Positions 28,647 through 38,572 are shown, counted from the first letter of the stretch. The stretch is 64,000 bases of DNA from Thalassiosira profunda (GCA_036939355.1 JALLAP010000058.1:1-64000), one strand, 5' to 3'. Notes: generated by a model not told the origin, from the letters alone. Program-made: numbers and translations.

Positions 28647-30070
28647 CTAGTCCATTATTTGGTTCAAGCAGTCATCCGACATGACTCGTGCGTACCCTCT
28701 CCCCATCTCCACTATGGTGTTCAACGAGTCCACCACTGCACCGACAATCGTCTCATCATCTGAATCCAAAACGTTACAGAGAGCATCGATGGCGCCGTTG
28801 TCGGCAAACCACATGACATGCCTGACAGTACCGGACTCGATGGCAGCGTTGATCATTGCGATGGCTTCTACGCGAACCTCCCATTCATCTGATTTGGCAA
28901 TGCGAATCAGTTCTGACACAACCCCATTCGTAGAGAACAGCAACTCGATGCTGTCTTCGAGCCAAAGGACGACGTTGTATACTGTTTTGCAGGCCAACCT
29001 TCGAACGTCATCGTCTGCATTGCGGAGTAGGTCTTTTGCTTTCGACATGAAACCTGCGTCTATGATCGCTTGCTCGTGACCTTCGACGGTAGCAATGTTT
29101 GACAAAGCACGGACTGCGAACGCATCGTCGCGGCCTTTTCCAAGCAATCCGACTAGGACACCAATACCTCCGGCGTTGACCATGGCATTTAAAGACGCCT
29201 CTTGCTCTGCAGCAATACTCCCAAGGGCTTGCATTGCGTTCGATCTTTCATCTGATGATAAATCATCAAAAGCTGTGATCATCCAAATTATTGCGGGAAC
29301 TCGAAAGTCAATGGGCGGGTCGACCACGTTCACAATCTCGCGAAATTCAGCCGCTAGATTGGGGAGCAGTGGGTCGTCGTAATTTGGTTCCGAGAGTTTG
29401 GTCTTCAGTGAAATGTAACGAAATGCATCATCCCAACTGAACCAGGCGCCCGAGGCTGGCTCTCCGTTGGAGTATGCAAAAGAAGTGAACCACCAATCTT
29501 CGAGTAATGCAGCTGGTATGGGTAGGTCATCACTTGAGGCACCGCCGTACTCTATGCCTCCCTTATCTCTTCCAACGTGGCTGCCAATTCGGGCATATGT
29601 GATGAAACAAAGTCAGCCTCGTATTCTGTCAGATCAGCCTTCCAATCAACATCCCACGTTGGATTGGTCAGAGCGTCGTACGGGTGGCAGTAGAGGAAGA
29701 ATGGATGGATGCCCTCGATTCGGCGAAGGAGATATGTCTCCTCCGCTTCATTTTGGACATCCCACTTTGCCAGTACCACCTCCATCACATCCATTGAATA
29801 CATCTCTTTGGCATACTCCATCTCTCGTGCCAACGAGTATGCTCGCGCAGCGTAAAAAAGGAAGCCCACAAGCAGAACTGCTGCCCAACTTATGAGCAGA
29901 GCAGTCAGGCCCAACACTCTGCCATCTCTGTCTGATTTTGCCGCGGTGGCAGCCGAGGTCGTCATTTGGGCCTTTTTGCAATGCTTCAATGCACCGGCGC
30001 TGGACGTGGATCTTCCTGCTTCGTCACGAGCCTCTTTGCGCCGCGCTGCTTGCCTACAAACCAAGAACAA
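28647..30070 (-). pseudogene. MYND/ARM-family gene, copy A, 5'-truncated and frameshifted
   Basis: Two frames on the minus strand. The upstream frame (30070-29552) has a hydrophobic span and FFLYCHPYDALTNPTWDVDW, which matches copies B and C. It stops at LEEIREA. The second frame is open from about 29575, reading GGIEYGGASSDD then WWFTSFAYSNGEPASGAWFSWDDA, and continues through ARM-like helices to 28647 (SDDCLNQIMD). The two MYND fingers found at the start of copies B and C are missing. The 5' edge at about 30058 is the same point where duplication copy B begins, so the front of the gene was probably lost there. About 170 residues of the middle ARM region present in copy C are also absent. 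Confidence 0.7.
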
Positions 30071-30327
30071 TCAGACACAGTCTCAGATTTTCTGAGTCTC
30101 CCGCCAATTTTGGTACCTGATCTCCTTTGCGTGAAGAGATTTACTTCGCAATGACACCTACCCATCGCATACCATTCATTCGCAAACAAGACCAGGGAAA
30201 GCTCCTCTTGATCTTGCTGCTGGACTTGTGTCAAGACCTTGTCTCCTCAAACGTGCACCCTGCCACCTCTAGACGAAGCCATAAAACGAAGACGAGCCCA
30301 TCGCAAAGACCATCGCAAAGACATAGA

Positions 30328-31278
30328 ATGAACCGACCCATCAACAACTCCAACTCTGCTGCCACCCACCGCTCAGCCATGTCGAAGTCCAATCATCCCG
30401 TCACGGCGCTCACACACCGCGACGTCCTCAACGGCCGAGGACAGGGCGTCCAGCGTCACCCTGGAAACGTCACGTATCGCATGCTGGTGTCCGAGCTTCG
30501 GCCTCTGTACGCCAAGTGTCCCGACTCCGATAAACGGAAGATCTCCAAATCAATCGTCGCCGCAATCCGCGCATGCGGCGGAGGATTTTTAAAGCAGGAC
30601 GAACGCACCGAAATCTTTCACGACATCGGCGATTCGGGCGACAAAGGAGCCTGGGACAAGACGAGCCAGGCTCTACGTGAAGGACTGCCCGAGATCCGCA
30701 AGCAGATTTATCAGGAGGAAGCAGCGAAGGGCAAAACGCCATTCACCTCACCGGACTATTTCCACTTCTCCCTCAATCTCTTGCAATCTTTGCACCACGA
30801 TCACGATGACAATCATTTGTCAAAGTCCGAATGCCTGAGGGCATCGTACCAGCGAGAGGCTCAGCTAGTGGCCATGGCACGGGATCAGTTCCCTAGCTCC
30901 AGATGGGAAGACGAAGCAGATGCTTCTCCACTTGCAGAGAGCAACAGTAGCGATTCCGAGAAATCGGCCAATAGGCGTACCTCCGTCAGCCGTCTCACAC
31001 ATATGAGCATTGGAAGCATGCCGACTATCGAGTCCGTCCGAGAGCTGCTGGAGCCGCCTCGTGCCGATGTTACAAAGCCGGAGAACCCGTTGAACAAGGA
31101 GGTGTTCCTCGAAAATTTGGCGGACGTGAAGGAGGACAGGGTTTCCTCGATGAGGCATACCGAGATGAGCAGGCAGAAATCCGGCGACGAAACCGCGGCC
31201 ACTCCGTACTCCAAGGAATCCGTGATGGACATGTCGATCATGACGTTCGCAATTGACGACATCTCAGCGTCCATCTGA
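30328..31278 (+). CDS. DUF6824 protein, copy B
   Basis: 316 residues from MNRPINNSN. The DUF6824 domain is almost identical to that of copy A (HRDVLNGRGQGVQRHPGN through the W-DKTSQALRE segment), with a few changes such as GFLKQDERTEIF for GFLKEDERTGVF. Both copies keep the Ser-rich middle and the MDMSIMTFAIDDISASI end. Copy B has small in-frame insertions (NNSNSAATHR near the start; TKPENPLN near residue 245). Both remain open, so both are probably selected. The in-frame ATG at 30127 lies in the shared flank. Confidence 0.8.
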   Translation: MNRPINNSNSAATHRSAMSKSNHPVTALTHRDVLNGRGQGVQRHPGNVTYRMLVSELRPLYAKCPDSDKRKISKSIVAAIRACGGGFLKQDERTEIFHDIGDSGDKGAWDKTSQALREGLPEIRKQIYQEEAAKGKTPFTSPDYFHFSLNLLQSLHHDHDDNHLSKSECLRASYQREAQLVAMARDQFPSSRWEDEADASPLAESNSSDSEKSANRRTSVSRLTHMSIGSMPTIESVRELLEPPRADVTKPENPLNKEVFLENLADVKEDRVSSMRHTEMSRQKSGDETAATPYSKESVMDMSIMTFAIDDISASI

Positions 31279-31399
31279 GCGAAACGGGCAACCACGATGG
31301 ATTGTACAGAACCACCCTACGCAGAACTCTGCAAAGATGCATAGAGAGCCCACTGAAAAGTCTTGCGCAGTCTGTCTTGTCCACTGGACCTCCCATGCG

Positions 31400-31531
31400 T
31401 CACATCTCTAGAACACAACATCCAACTATGTTCTCGTCGCGAAAATGTCGCCGAGGCACCTCGATGCGGTATCACCTCTCCTCTCCTTTTCAATTGCCAC
31501 CTTCTCCGTAGACAACCGCCTCAGGATTTTG
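31400..31531 (-). pseudogene. Lipase 3'-end relic
   Basis: About 130 bases match the last coding part of the lipase copies on the minus strand: TGTTCTCGTCGCG, then GTCGCCGAGGCACCTCGATGC, then GCCACCTTCTCC. The corresponding point in copy A is 26957-27080. Several indels break the frame. Its downstream flank (31330-31400) is closer to that of lipase copy C than to copy A (GTGGACAAGAC, TGCGCAAGACTT). So a third lipase copy once stood here and all but its end was replaced. Confidence 0.7.
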
Positions 31532-33557
31532 CGACGGCTCCAGAATACAGATAGCCAGTGCTACTGAGGATAGCTGTGCTCGCTTCGCGAATCTCAGCAA
31601 TTGGCGATGACAGAAGTTGAACGAACGGGACGACATCGCCAATCTCAAAATCATCAGGGATCACCTGCATCTCGTTGATTGTGAGAGCCGCTTGATATTG
31701 TAATGGAAACAATGAGCTGAACGTGAGTATCTGTGCCAGCGATTTGAGAACACCTCTGTCCAGCAGCTCTTCTCTGGGAGGTTCGATCTTCGATACAATG
31801 TCGCGATACTCCATGACGAGATCCATCATCCTAAAGACAGGTGTCGTCATCAGCAAGTCTCCTTCAGCAAGTTCCGCAAGCTCGTTCTTCGCAGAGAGAT
31901 ATGTCGAAATATCGCTCCATTCAAATCGAACATCTGCGGCAAGCCTTCCATCAGGGTATGCAAAAGTGGTGAAACCACGTCCGTCATCGGGTCCCGGATA
32001 CTGCAATAGGTGCATCGGAGCAGATTGAGCCATCTTGTCCAAGTTCGAATGGACAAATTCCACCTCGTCGTGTGTCAGCGAAGCGTCCCAATCCACACCC
32101 CACGACAGATTGGACAGCGCATCGTACGGATGACAGAACAATCGGAACGAATTGAGGCCTTCGACGGAGCGAAGGAAATAGCCTCCCGATGCTTCATTTT
32201 GGGCCTTCCACTTCTCTAGCACACCTCCTTGGTAGCTTTCAAATAGAAGCCCCTTTGCCCAGAGCGTTCTCCATACCAGCGAAAAGTTCCATACCTGAGT
32301 GAGAATCCACCCCCAAACCCACAATTTCAGGTAAACTTTTGCCGCTTGCCACAGCAAAAGTTTGCCGAATGAAACGAAGTTGACAATTCGACAGACAATT
32401 CGACAACGCCCGCTCTGTCGGAGCTCGCATTTCTTGCGGCGCCTTTCATGCACTTCGTGTGTGTCTGGCGTTGGAGTCCATGCCAGATAAAGCCCCCGTA
32501 CCCCAAGAAAAATCTCTCGGAACGCCAGTCGAGGATATGTCTCGAAAAATATGGCATCGCCGGGATGGAGCACACCAGTCACTTCCACTGCCAAACAGTT
32601 CACTGCGGAAAGGCCCAGCAACCAAGGCAACCAAATCCCTACCGCTCGTACCGACGCCCACAATAAACTCTTCGCAGCGCCAACCCTCTCATTCCGCGTT
32701 CTGGAGCTGTCTATCATCAGACAAACCAAAAGCCGAAAAGCAACCCATACTTGAACGGTTTCTCCTAGGAGCCCCGGATCATCGGCAATAATTTCTCTTC
32801 GCTTTGACTTTTTGCCAGGACCGAGTTTCTTTAGCAGCGTCCGATAGAGCCATCGTGCCAGTGCCCATATTCCACAAAGCACCACCCGTAATGTCCAAAG
32901 GTCCGCTGCCTCTATCAAGCAATAGTACACGATATGACCAAGCCCATGCTGTGAAGCTTGCTTTGCAAGTAGGTGGGGACGTAACAGCAACGCTTGATAC
33001 TTTGGACCCACGAGATCTTTGTCCATTTTCCAGTTGATAAAAAACACGGCCTTGAGAATTGTCAGAGGGCGCACACCGCTCCTGCGGATAATCACTTCTT
33101 CTTGTTCAGCATTTTGGGTCCGCCGCCAGGCCGACTGGATTTTGGCCGCAGCCCTCTGTCGCTCACGGCAGACGACCTTGTGCTCTTTCCACCCCGACCG
33201 TTGGCACCGCCTCGAGCAGAACAAAGATAATTTGCAACCATCGCAGACGTCCAGCTCCTTGCCCTTCGGCGCCATCTTCCCGCACACCTCACAAGCTTCC
33301 TCCCCGTCCTCCCCCACCCCCTTCAATAATTGTCCAAGCACCCGCCTGCGCGCGCTCCAGCCCCTCCACCCGGCCTGAATTTTCACCACGGCCCTGCCCC
33401 TCCTCCGGCATAGCTTCTTGTGGGTGCGCCACGAGCTTTGTTGACATTGCGGCGAGCAGAACGCGACGAGGCATCCGCCGCACTCGAGCAATTTCTTCCC
33501 GCCGTCGCCGCGGTCGGCGCCGCACGCCTCGCACCGCCGTTCGCCGGCGCCTGGCAT
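31521..33557 (-). CDS. MYND-IQ-MYND-IQ protein, copy B, C-terminally truncated
   Basis: 678 residues from MPGAGERRC. MYND finger 1 is CEACGADRGDGGKKLLEC...CSPQC...H-KLC (about 9-50). An IQ motif follows (VVKIQAGWRGWSARR), then MYND 2 (CEVCGK...CDGC...CSRRC...H-C, about 88-130) and a second IQ-like KIQSAWRR. The middle about 280 residues are hydrophobic and basic with several possible membrane spans, and are unlike copy C. The shared region resumes at YFLRSVEGLNSFRLFCHPYDAL. The protein ends after only one or two ARM-like helices, at GAVAKS. Its stop codon (31521) lies in antisense lipase relic sequence, so the C-terminus has been cut off by rearrangement. It may still be expressed. MYND and IQ suggest protein partners and calmodulin. 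Confidence 0.65.
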   Translation of the reverse strand: MPGAGERRCEACGADRGDGGKKLLECGGCLVAFCSPQCQQSSWRTHKKLCRRRGRAVVKIQAGWRGWSARRRVLGQLLKGVGEDGEEACEVCGKMAPKGKELDVCDGCKLSLFCSRRCQRSGWKEHKVVCRERQRAAAKIQSAWRRTQNAEQEEVIIRRSGVRPLTILKAVFFINWKMDKDLVGPKYQALLLRPHLLAKQASQHGLGHIVYYCLIEAADLWTLRVVLCGIWALARWLYRTLLKKLGPGKKSKRREIIADDPGLLGETVQVWVAFRLLVCLMIDSSRTRNERVGAAKSLLWASVRAVGIWLPWLLGLSAVNCLAVEVTGVLHPGDAIFFETYPRLAFREIFLGVRGLYLAWTPTPDTHEVHERRRKKCELRQSGRCRIVCRIVNFVSFGKLLLWQAAKVYLKLWVWGWILTQVWNFSLVWRTLWAKGLLFESYQGGVLEKWKAQNEASGGYFLRSVEGLNSFRLFCHPYDALSNLSWGVDWDASLTHDEVEFVHSNLDKMAQSAPMHLLQYPGPDDGRGFTTFAYPDGRLAADVRFEWSDISTYLSAKNELAELAEGDLLMTTPVFRMMDLVMEYRDIVSKIEPPREELLDRGVLKSLAQILTFSSLFPLQYQAALTINEMQVIPDDFEIGDVVPFVQLLSSPIAEIREASTAILSSTGYLYSGAVAKS

Positions 33558-33889
33558 ACTCAATCTAGGGGCCACCCCGTTGGGCGCAACGGCGGTCCAC
33601 GCGGCCGACACTGCGGTGGGCACTGTCCCGTGACTTCACGACGTGACGGCGGAGACCACCCAAGCCAAAGCAAGCCAAGCAACACGCTTTGAGCAGCAAG
33701 AGAAGAGCAAGAAGTCAAATCATAAGCAGGTGAGTTGGGCCGGATGGGGCCGGGGTCCACTGGCCGCACCTCGAGGCGGTGAAGGGAATGGCGGAGGGGC
33801 AGGGCGTCAGCTGCTTGGATAGATGGAGTTTGTGGCAAGAGCAAAATATGATGTTCACGTGATGTGCACATGAAGAGACAGATTCGAAG
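33558..33889. promoter_or_regulatory. Divergent promoter between MYND copy B and lipase C
   Basis: About 330 bases. GTGACTTCACGACGTGAC near 33629-33646 resembles GTGACTTCACGAGTGAC upstream of copy C (near 37937), so the promoter was duplicated with the gene. TTCACGTGATGTGCACATG near 33855 is shared with the flank of lipase A. Confidence 0.45.
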
Positions 33890-35179
33890 ATGCTCCGCCC
33901 GATCTTCTCCTCGGCGCGGTTTGCCCGTCCTGCAATTGCAAATGGCATACGCTCCTCGAGGCGAGCGCTCGCAGCCCTCTCTGGTAGCGACGAGGAATCG
34001 CTCCTCGATTTGGCCATCAACAAGGTGCAGGCCTCCGCGGTATCCTACCCCATCACGTTCCTCCTGCGCGAGGCCAAGGCGGGACATTTGCAGTCGTCCG
34101 ACAGGATATTGCAAAAGCTCCACGCTATTGGAGATGGGGATTTGTCGACCTATCTTATCGCGGACGACATCCTGCAAATTGCCTATGCAAATATGGACTA
34201 CATCCAACGCAATTATGGGGGTGATGTCTCCAGCTGGATGACGGCATTCGAGCAATTTAGGGACGAAGCGAAGGAGGGAGGGGATCCCGACAGCATCGCC
34301 ATGCTCGAGTTTGACGACCACGCCGAGCACAGCCGCCTCGTCTACGGCATCGCGCTCAACAAAATGAGACGGAGGGTGACGGTGATCTTCCGGGGAACGT
34401 ACTCTGAGGGCACCAGGGATTGGAAGCGCAATTTGCAGTATGATCCGTGCCAGGTCGACATCCCAGCGGAGCTGCATCAGTTTGGAAGGGAGTGGAGGGA
34501 GATGAAGCCCTTTATGCAACTTCACACGGGGTTCTATGAATACCTCTTTCGCAACAAAGAGAAGGGGGCATCTGCGCTCGAGCGGTACGACGAGATTACG
34601 GACAACATTGCGGGCGTGCTGAAAGATTATCCAGGCTACGCGCTCCACATTACGGGGCACAGTCTGGGAGGTTCGCTGGCGCTCTTGCTCTCGTTCTTCC
34701 TTGCATCGAGCGACCGGTTTCCACAAATAGGCTGCATCACGTGCGTGTCCGTGGGGTCGCCTTCGGTGGGAGACCAGTCCTTCCTGGAGGCCTTTCGCAT
34801 CCTCGAGCGGGCCGGGCGGATACGATACCTGCGCATCACCAACCAGGGAGATCCGATTGTGCACCTCCCGCCCTTTTCGTGGTACCGTCACGTAGGGTTG
34901 AACCTATGCTTGGAACGGGGTGGTGGCCATCGACTGCTCTACCCGAAGTCAAGCGATATTATTGACCCGTACACCAACTGGAAGGCACTGCTGGAGTGCG
35001 GCACGAGCGAGCCGGCGGCGTTGCGGAACAATCACTCGCTCGCGGAATACTTGCGGCGGTTGTCGTGGGAGAAGGTGGCAGTCGAAAAGAAGGGAATACA
35101 AGATACCATCGCATCGAGGTGCCTCGGCGACTACTATCGCGACGAAAACATACTTGGCAGCAGTGTTGCGGAGACGTGA
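33890..35179 (+). CDS. Class-3 lipase, intact copy C
   Basis: 429 residues, intronless. The N-terminus (MLRPIFSSARFARPAIANGIRS) is basic and Ser/Ala-rich and may be an organelle presequence. The alpha/beta-hydrolase core includes VTVIFRGTYSEGTRDW (oxyanion side) and the nucleophile elbow GHSLGG at 256-261 (Ser258). Asp and His partners are likely in ITNQGDPIVHLPPFSWYRHVG, where the D and H spacing is usual for lipase class 3 (cited by position: about 315-334). The family hydrolyses triacylglycerols or galactolipids. It is the only full-length member of the three copies in the window. It converges with MYND/ARM copy C. Confidence 0.85.
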   Translation: MLRPIFSSARFARPAIANGIRSSRRALAALSGSDEESLLDLAINKVQASAVSYPITFLLREAKAGHLQSSDRILQKLHAIGDGDLSTYLIADDILQIAYANMDYIQRNYGGDVSSWMTAFEQFRDEAKEGGDPDSIAMLEFDDHAEHSRLVYGIALNKMRRRVTVIFRGTYSEGTRDWKRNLQYDPCQVDIPAELHQFGREWREMKPFMQLHTGFYEYLFRNKEKGASALERYDEITDNIAGVLKDYPGYALHITGHSLGGSLALLLSFFLASSDRFPQIGCITCVSVGSPSVGDQSFLEAFRILERAGRIRYLRITNQGDPIVHLPPFSWYRHVGLNLCLERGGGHRLLYPKSSDIIDPYTNWKALLECGTSEPAALRNNHSLAEYLRRLSWEKVAVEKKGIQDTIASRCLGDYYRDENILGSSVAET

Positions 35180-35322
35180 CGCCCGGGAGGTATGGTGGAC
35201 AAGACGAAATGCGCAAGACTTCACCAGTGGGCTCTTTATACTGCAGCTATTCCCTGAATACCTCTCCAACCGCGATTGGGCCCAAATGAGAGGAGAAGAC
35301 CAGGCTGGTCAGTGGTACACAT

Positions 35323-37842
35323 TCACCTGCTGAGTACATCGTCCAGAAAATCCACTTGGACCAAGCAGTCATCCGACACGTTAGCCCTTTCAGCGACTTC
35401 GAGGATAATCTCAATTGCCAGGTGTGCCGACTCGACAATTGCCGTGTCATATGCGTCAAGAAATTCACAAAGAACGTCTGCGGCGCCACCGTCGGCGATG
35501 TATTGAACCTCTCTGTCTGTACCAAATTCGACTGCATGGCTCACAAGATACACAGCTTCACTGCGAGCCCCCCAATGATGATCTGATTTGGCCATATCGA
35601 TCAGTGTTGTTATGCTGCCACTTACAATCAACAATGCGATGTTGTCCTGTCGCCCAGAGATGGAATTGTACAGAGCAACGCATGCGTCTAGGCGAATCTG
35701 GACATCAGGGTGCTTGAGAAGGCGATTCACTCGTGACATGAAGCCGGCATCTATGAGAGCTTGCGCCTGGTCGACTTGCCCTATGTGCGCTGCTATTCTG
35801 AGTGCACATGTCACTGGCCCAGACTCTGAGTCTAAGGCAATGACATTGCCTTCGAGCAATTTTATGATGACATCAGCGGCTCCCGCGTTGAGCAAGGCTC
35901 GTATGTACTGCTCTCCACCCTCACTGATCATCTCTAGAGAGAACAACGCGTTCAACGACAACGGACCATCCGTGGAAATGACGTGAAGAATCGCAGGAAG
36001 CGCTGTCCTTATCTGTTTGAGTGTGGGAAGTGGCTCTCCACTGCACAAGTAGGATAACAGCATTACTGAGCTATTCGCCGGATCACTCGATGGCTGTAGT
36101 ATGTTTTTGACCAGCGGTCGCAGCACACCTGCAGAAAGAACAATGCCCCTGGACTTGGGCGAATTGCGGGCGATGTGAGTGAGAATCAATGCGCTCGCGT
36201 CTATGATCTCAGCCGCATTCGATGACAGCAGTTGGATGTACGCGATAGCGTCAACAGGCCCAGCGACATCAACAATCGCCTCTGCTTTGTTCGCTGCCAT
36301 CGTCGTCCAAGTGTAGGCCGGAAAACTTTTGATAGTCAGCGCCGCTTCAATTTGAAGTGGTGGCTTTCCATTCAACATCAGCATCTGTGCCAACGATCGT
36401 AAGACACCACTATCAATGAAGTCACCAGCGGGAGGTTTGATCGCAGACGCAATGGTTCGATATTCATCCACTAGACCAGGGAGACTTGCGTCTTCATAGT
36501 TCAGTTGCCATGGCTCCCTTTTCGACAGGCCTGCGAGCTCTGCTCTCAGAAGAAGATATTTTGAGGCATCGTTCCAGGTAAACCAAACTTCTGATGCTGG
36601 CTTTCCGTTGGGGTAGGCAAAGGAGGTATAGCCATGCCCTTCAACCAGACCAGGAGATCCAGGCAGTTCTTCAGATCCGGACTGCAAAATGTCCAAGGCT
36701 TGATCGCTCGATCCACCTCCGGCAAACAGCTTAGTGACGGTTTTCGTACCAGCACTGGAACGGATGAACTCCACTTCGTCATCTGTCAGAAAAACGTCCC
36801 AATCCACATCCCACGACAGATTGATCAGCGCGTCGTACGGATGGCAGAAGAATCGAAACGAATCGAGGCCTTCGATGGAGCGGTAGAAATAGCCCCCGGA
36901 TTCTTCGTTTGTAATGATCCACTTCTGCCCGATATCCATCATGTAGCTGCCATTCAGCTTGGCCTCTGCTTGGCGCACTTCCCATTCGACGAACCCGTAG
37001 CGTGCGAGCCAGATGGGTACCACCCACGACAAGCAAGTCATAATGATACGCGCCAATGTCGCTGCCCGACGTTTCGCTACGGCAATGTTCTCCCTCTGTC
37101 TCATGGAGCGCACCGCCATCGAACACATCGTCATTGCATCCGAAATACGCACCAAAATGTGTGCTGTGATATCCTCCTCCCTCAAGAAGCGCGTCACACT
37201 CCGGCAGAACGTCGGCGTACGCAACAGAGGAATGACAAGACGCAAAAAGGTGAATGCCACCACGAATGCGAAGGAGTGCCAGATGCGCACATGGACGGGA
37301 CGTCTGCGATCCGTAAGTATGTCCTTGATGGTCCCCAAATAGCCTTTCTTCCCGTATATCTTTTCGACAGTGTATTTAGCAGAGGGCCTTCTCCCCCTCC
37401 TCCGCCGCCAGGCCGACTGGATTTTGGCCGCCGCACTCTGCCGATCTTTGCAGATGACCTTGTGATCCTTCCATCCCGACCGTTGGCAGCGCCTCGAGCA
37501 GAACAGAGATAATTTGCAACCGTCGCAGACATCAAGCTCCTTGCCCTTCGGCGCCGCCTTCCCGCACACCTCGCAAGCTTCCTCCCCGCCCTCCCCCGCC
37601 CCCTTCAATAATCGTCCAAGCACCCGCATGCGCGCGCTCCAGCCCCTCCACCCCGCCTGAATTTTCACCACGGCCCTGCCCCTCTTCCGGCAGAGCTTCT
37701 TGTGGGTGCGCCACGATTGCTGTTGACATTGCGGCGAGCAGAAAAATGAGGCGCAGCATCCGGCGCACTCCAGCAATTTCTTCCCACCGTCGCCGCGGTC
37801 GGCGCCGCACGCCTCGCACCGCCTTTCGCCGGCGCCTGGCAT
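35323..37842 (-). CDS. MYND-IQ-MYND-IQ-ARM-like protein, full-length copy C
   Basis: 839 residues from MPGAGERRC; an in-frame start at 37893 is possible. The layout is MYND 1 (about 9-50), IQ (VVKIQAGWRGWSARM), MYND 2 (about 88-130), IQ-like KIQSAWRRRRGRR, a basic part with two or three hydrophobic spans (IWHSFAFVVAFTFLRLVIPLL; IIMTCLSWVVPIWLA), then the shared block with FRFFCHPYDALINLSWDVDWD. The C-terminal about 400 residues form ARM/HEAT-like repeats (AGAADVIIKLLEGN, IDAGFMSRVNRLLKHPDVQIRLDACVALYNS). MYND fingers usually bind Pro-rich partners; IQ motifs bind calmodulin; ARM repeats are scaffolds. The membrane link is inference. This copy is the best template for the family. Confidence 0.75.
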   Translation of the reverse strand: MPGAGERRCEACGADRGDGGKKLLECAGCCASFFCSPQCQQQSWRTHKKLCRKRGRAVVKIQAGWRGWSARMRVLGRLLKGAGEGGEEACEVCGKAAPKGKELDVCDGCKLSLFCSRRCQRSGWKDHKVICKDRQSAAAKIQSAWRRRRGRRPSAKYTVEKIYGKKGYLGTIKDILTDRRRPVHVRIWHSFAFVVAFTFLRLVIPLLRTPTFCRSVTRFLREEDITAHILVRISDAMTMCSMAVRSMRQRENIAVAKRRAATLARIIMTCLSWVVPIWLARYGFVEWEVRQAEAKLNGSYMMDIGQKWIITNEESGGYFYRSIEGLDSFRFFCHPYDALINLSWDVDWDVFLTDDEVEFIRSSAGTKTVTKLFAGGGSSDQALDILQSGSEELPGSPGLVEGHGYTSFAYPNGKPASEVWFTWNDASKYLLLRAELAGLSKREPWQLNYEDASLPGLVDEYRTIASAIKPPAGDFIDSGVLRSLAQMLMLNGKPPLQIEAALTIKSFPAYTWTTMAANKAEAIVDVAGPVDAIAYIQLLSSNAAEIIDASALILTHIARNSPKSRGIVLSAGVLRPLVKNILQPSSDPANSSVMLLSYLCSGEPLPTLKQIRTALPAILHVISTDGPLSLNALFSLEMISEGGEQYIRALLNAGAADVIIKLLEGNVIALDSESGPVTCALRIAAHIGQVDQAQALIDAGFMSRVNRLLKHPDVQIRLDACVALYNSISGRQDNIALLIVSGSITTLIDMAKSDHHWGARSEAVYLVSHAVEFGTDREVQYIADGGAADVLCEFLDAYDTAIVESAHLAIEIILEVAERANVSDDCLVQVDFLDDVLSR

Positions 37843-38572
37843 ATCTAGGGGCCACCCCGATTGGCTGGGCGCAACGGCGGTCCACCGGTCCACGCGGCCG
37901 ACTTCGTCTTGCGTCGTCTGCGGTGGGCCTGTCCCGTGACTTCACGAGTGACGGGGCGTGGCTCCAAACAGCAAGGAGCAGAACGAGAGGAACTGCCCAG
38001 GAGCGGCCACGGCCAGTACCAAGCCCGTCCCCCACTCCGCCTCCAGCCCCGGCCGCAGTGACCGAGGAAGCGCATATCACTCAGTGGGGTAGCCGTTAGG
38101 CGGGAGTAGCTCAGACGGGGGCTGTTGCAAAAGGTGAGCCGATGAGAATCGATGTCGGTAGGTGCAGGTGCATGCGAAGCCGATCGCTCTTGTCTCATGC
38201 GAGCTGTCGGTGCTGGAGGGATAGAATTCGTTGCTGGCATCGCATCCGGTTACATAGCTATTGCCCGGCCGCACTGTTTGGAGCCACGCCCTTTGATTTA
38301 GTTAGATGTTACAATTGCAACTTGTGACAATTATGTTGTGGCTTAGATGGTCAATACGTCCATGCACCGAGGTGATGCTTCAATATTTTTGGTTCGCGAA
38401 CCTTGCCGCCCGCTCTGATCGAGAGGGAGACGGAGTTGCTCAGAAGATATTTGCAAGTGGTTGTGCATTAACAGTGCGCATTGATTGAAATGCAGCAATT
38501 GACAATCCTCCACTACTTATGTCTCACATTTTCATTTCCCTCATGCAGGCAATCATCGGGTGTTGAGCAGCC
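37843..38572. promoter_or_regulatory. Intergenic, divergent promoters
   Basis: About 730 bases between the MYND/ARM gene (minus) and the next plus-strand gene. Sequence near 37930-37950 matches the flank of copy B. The stretch GGGAGTAGCTCAGACGG near 38102 looks like a tRNA D-arm, but no T-arm follows. AT-rich sequence covers 38290-38530. No gene was found. Confidence 0.4.

Larger units (their letters stand above)
30059..31531. repeat. Segmental duplication, copy B
   Basis: The partner of copy A (25681-27080). It carries a second DUF6824 gene and ends inside a short, decayed antisense lipase 3' end. Copy B interrupts the MYND/ARM family on both sides: copy A of that gene loses its 5' end at the left edge, and copy B of that gene loses its 3' end at the right edge. 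Confidence 0.8.

Noticed and set aside
33560..34891. 443-codon minus-strand ORF antisense to lipase C, with a matching antisense ORF (27248-27925) over lipase A
   Set aside because: It is conserved only because the lipase sense strand is conserved. It is Arg/Pro/His-rich with no family resemblance, and the lipase frame carries all motifs.
38098..38150. tRNA-like GGGAGTAGCTCAGACGG
   Set aside because: It looks like an acceptor/D-arm, but no anticodon stem or T-arm (GGTTCGA-type) follows at the right distance and no acceptor complement was found.
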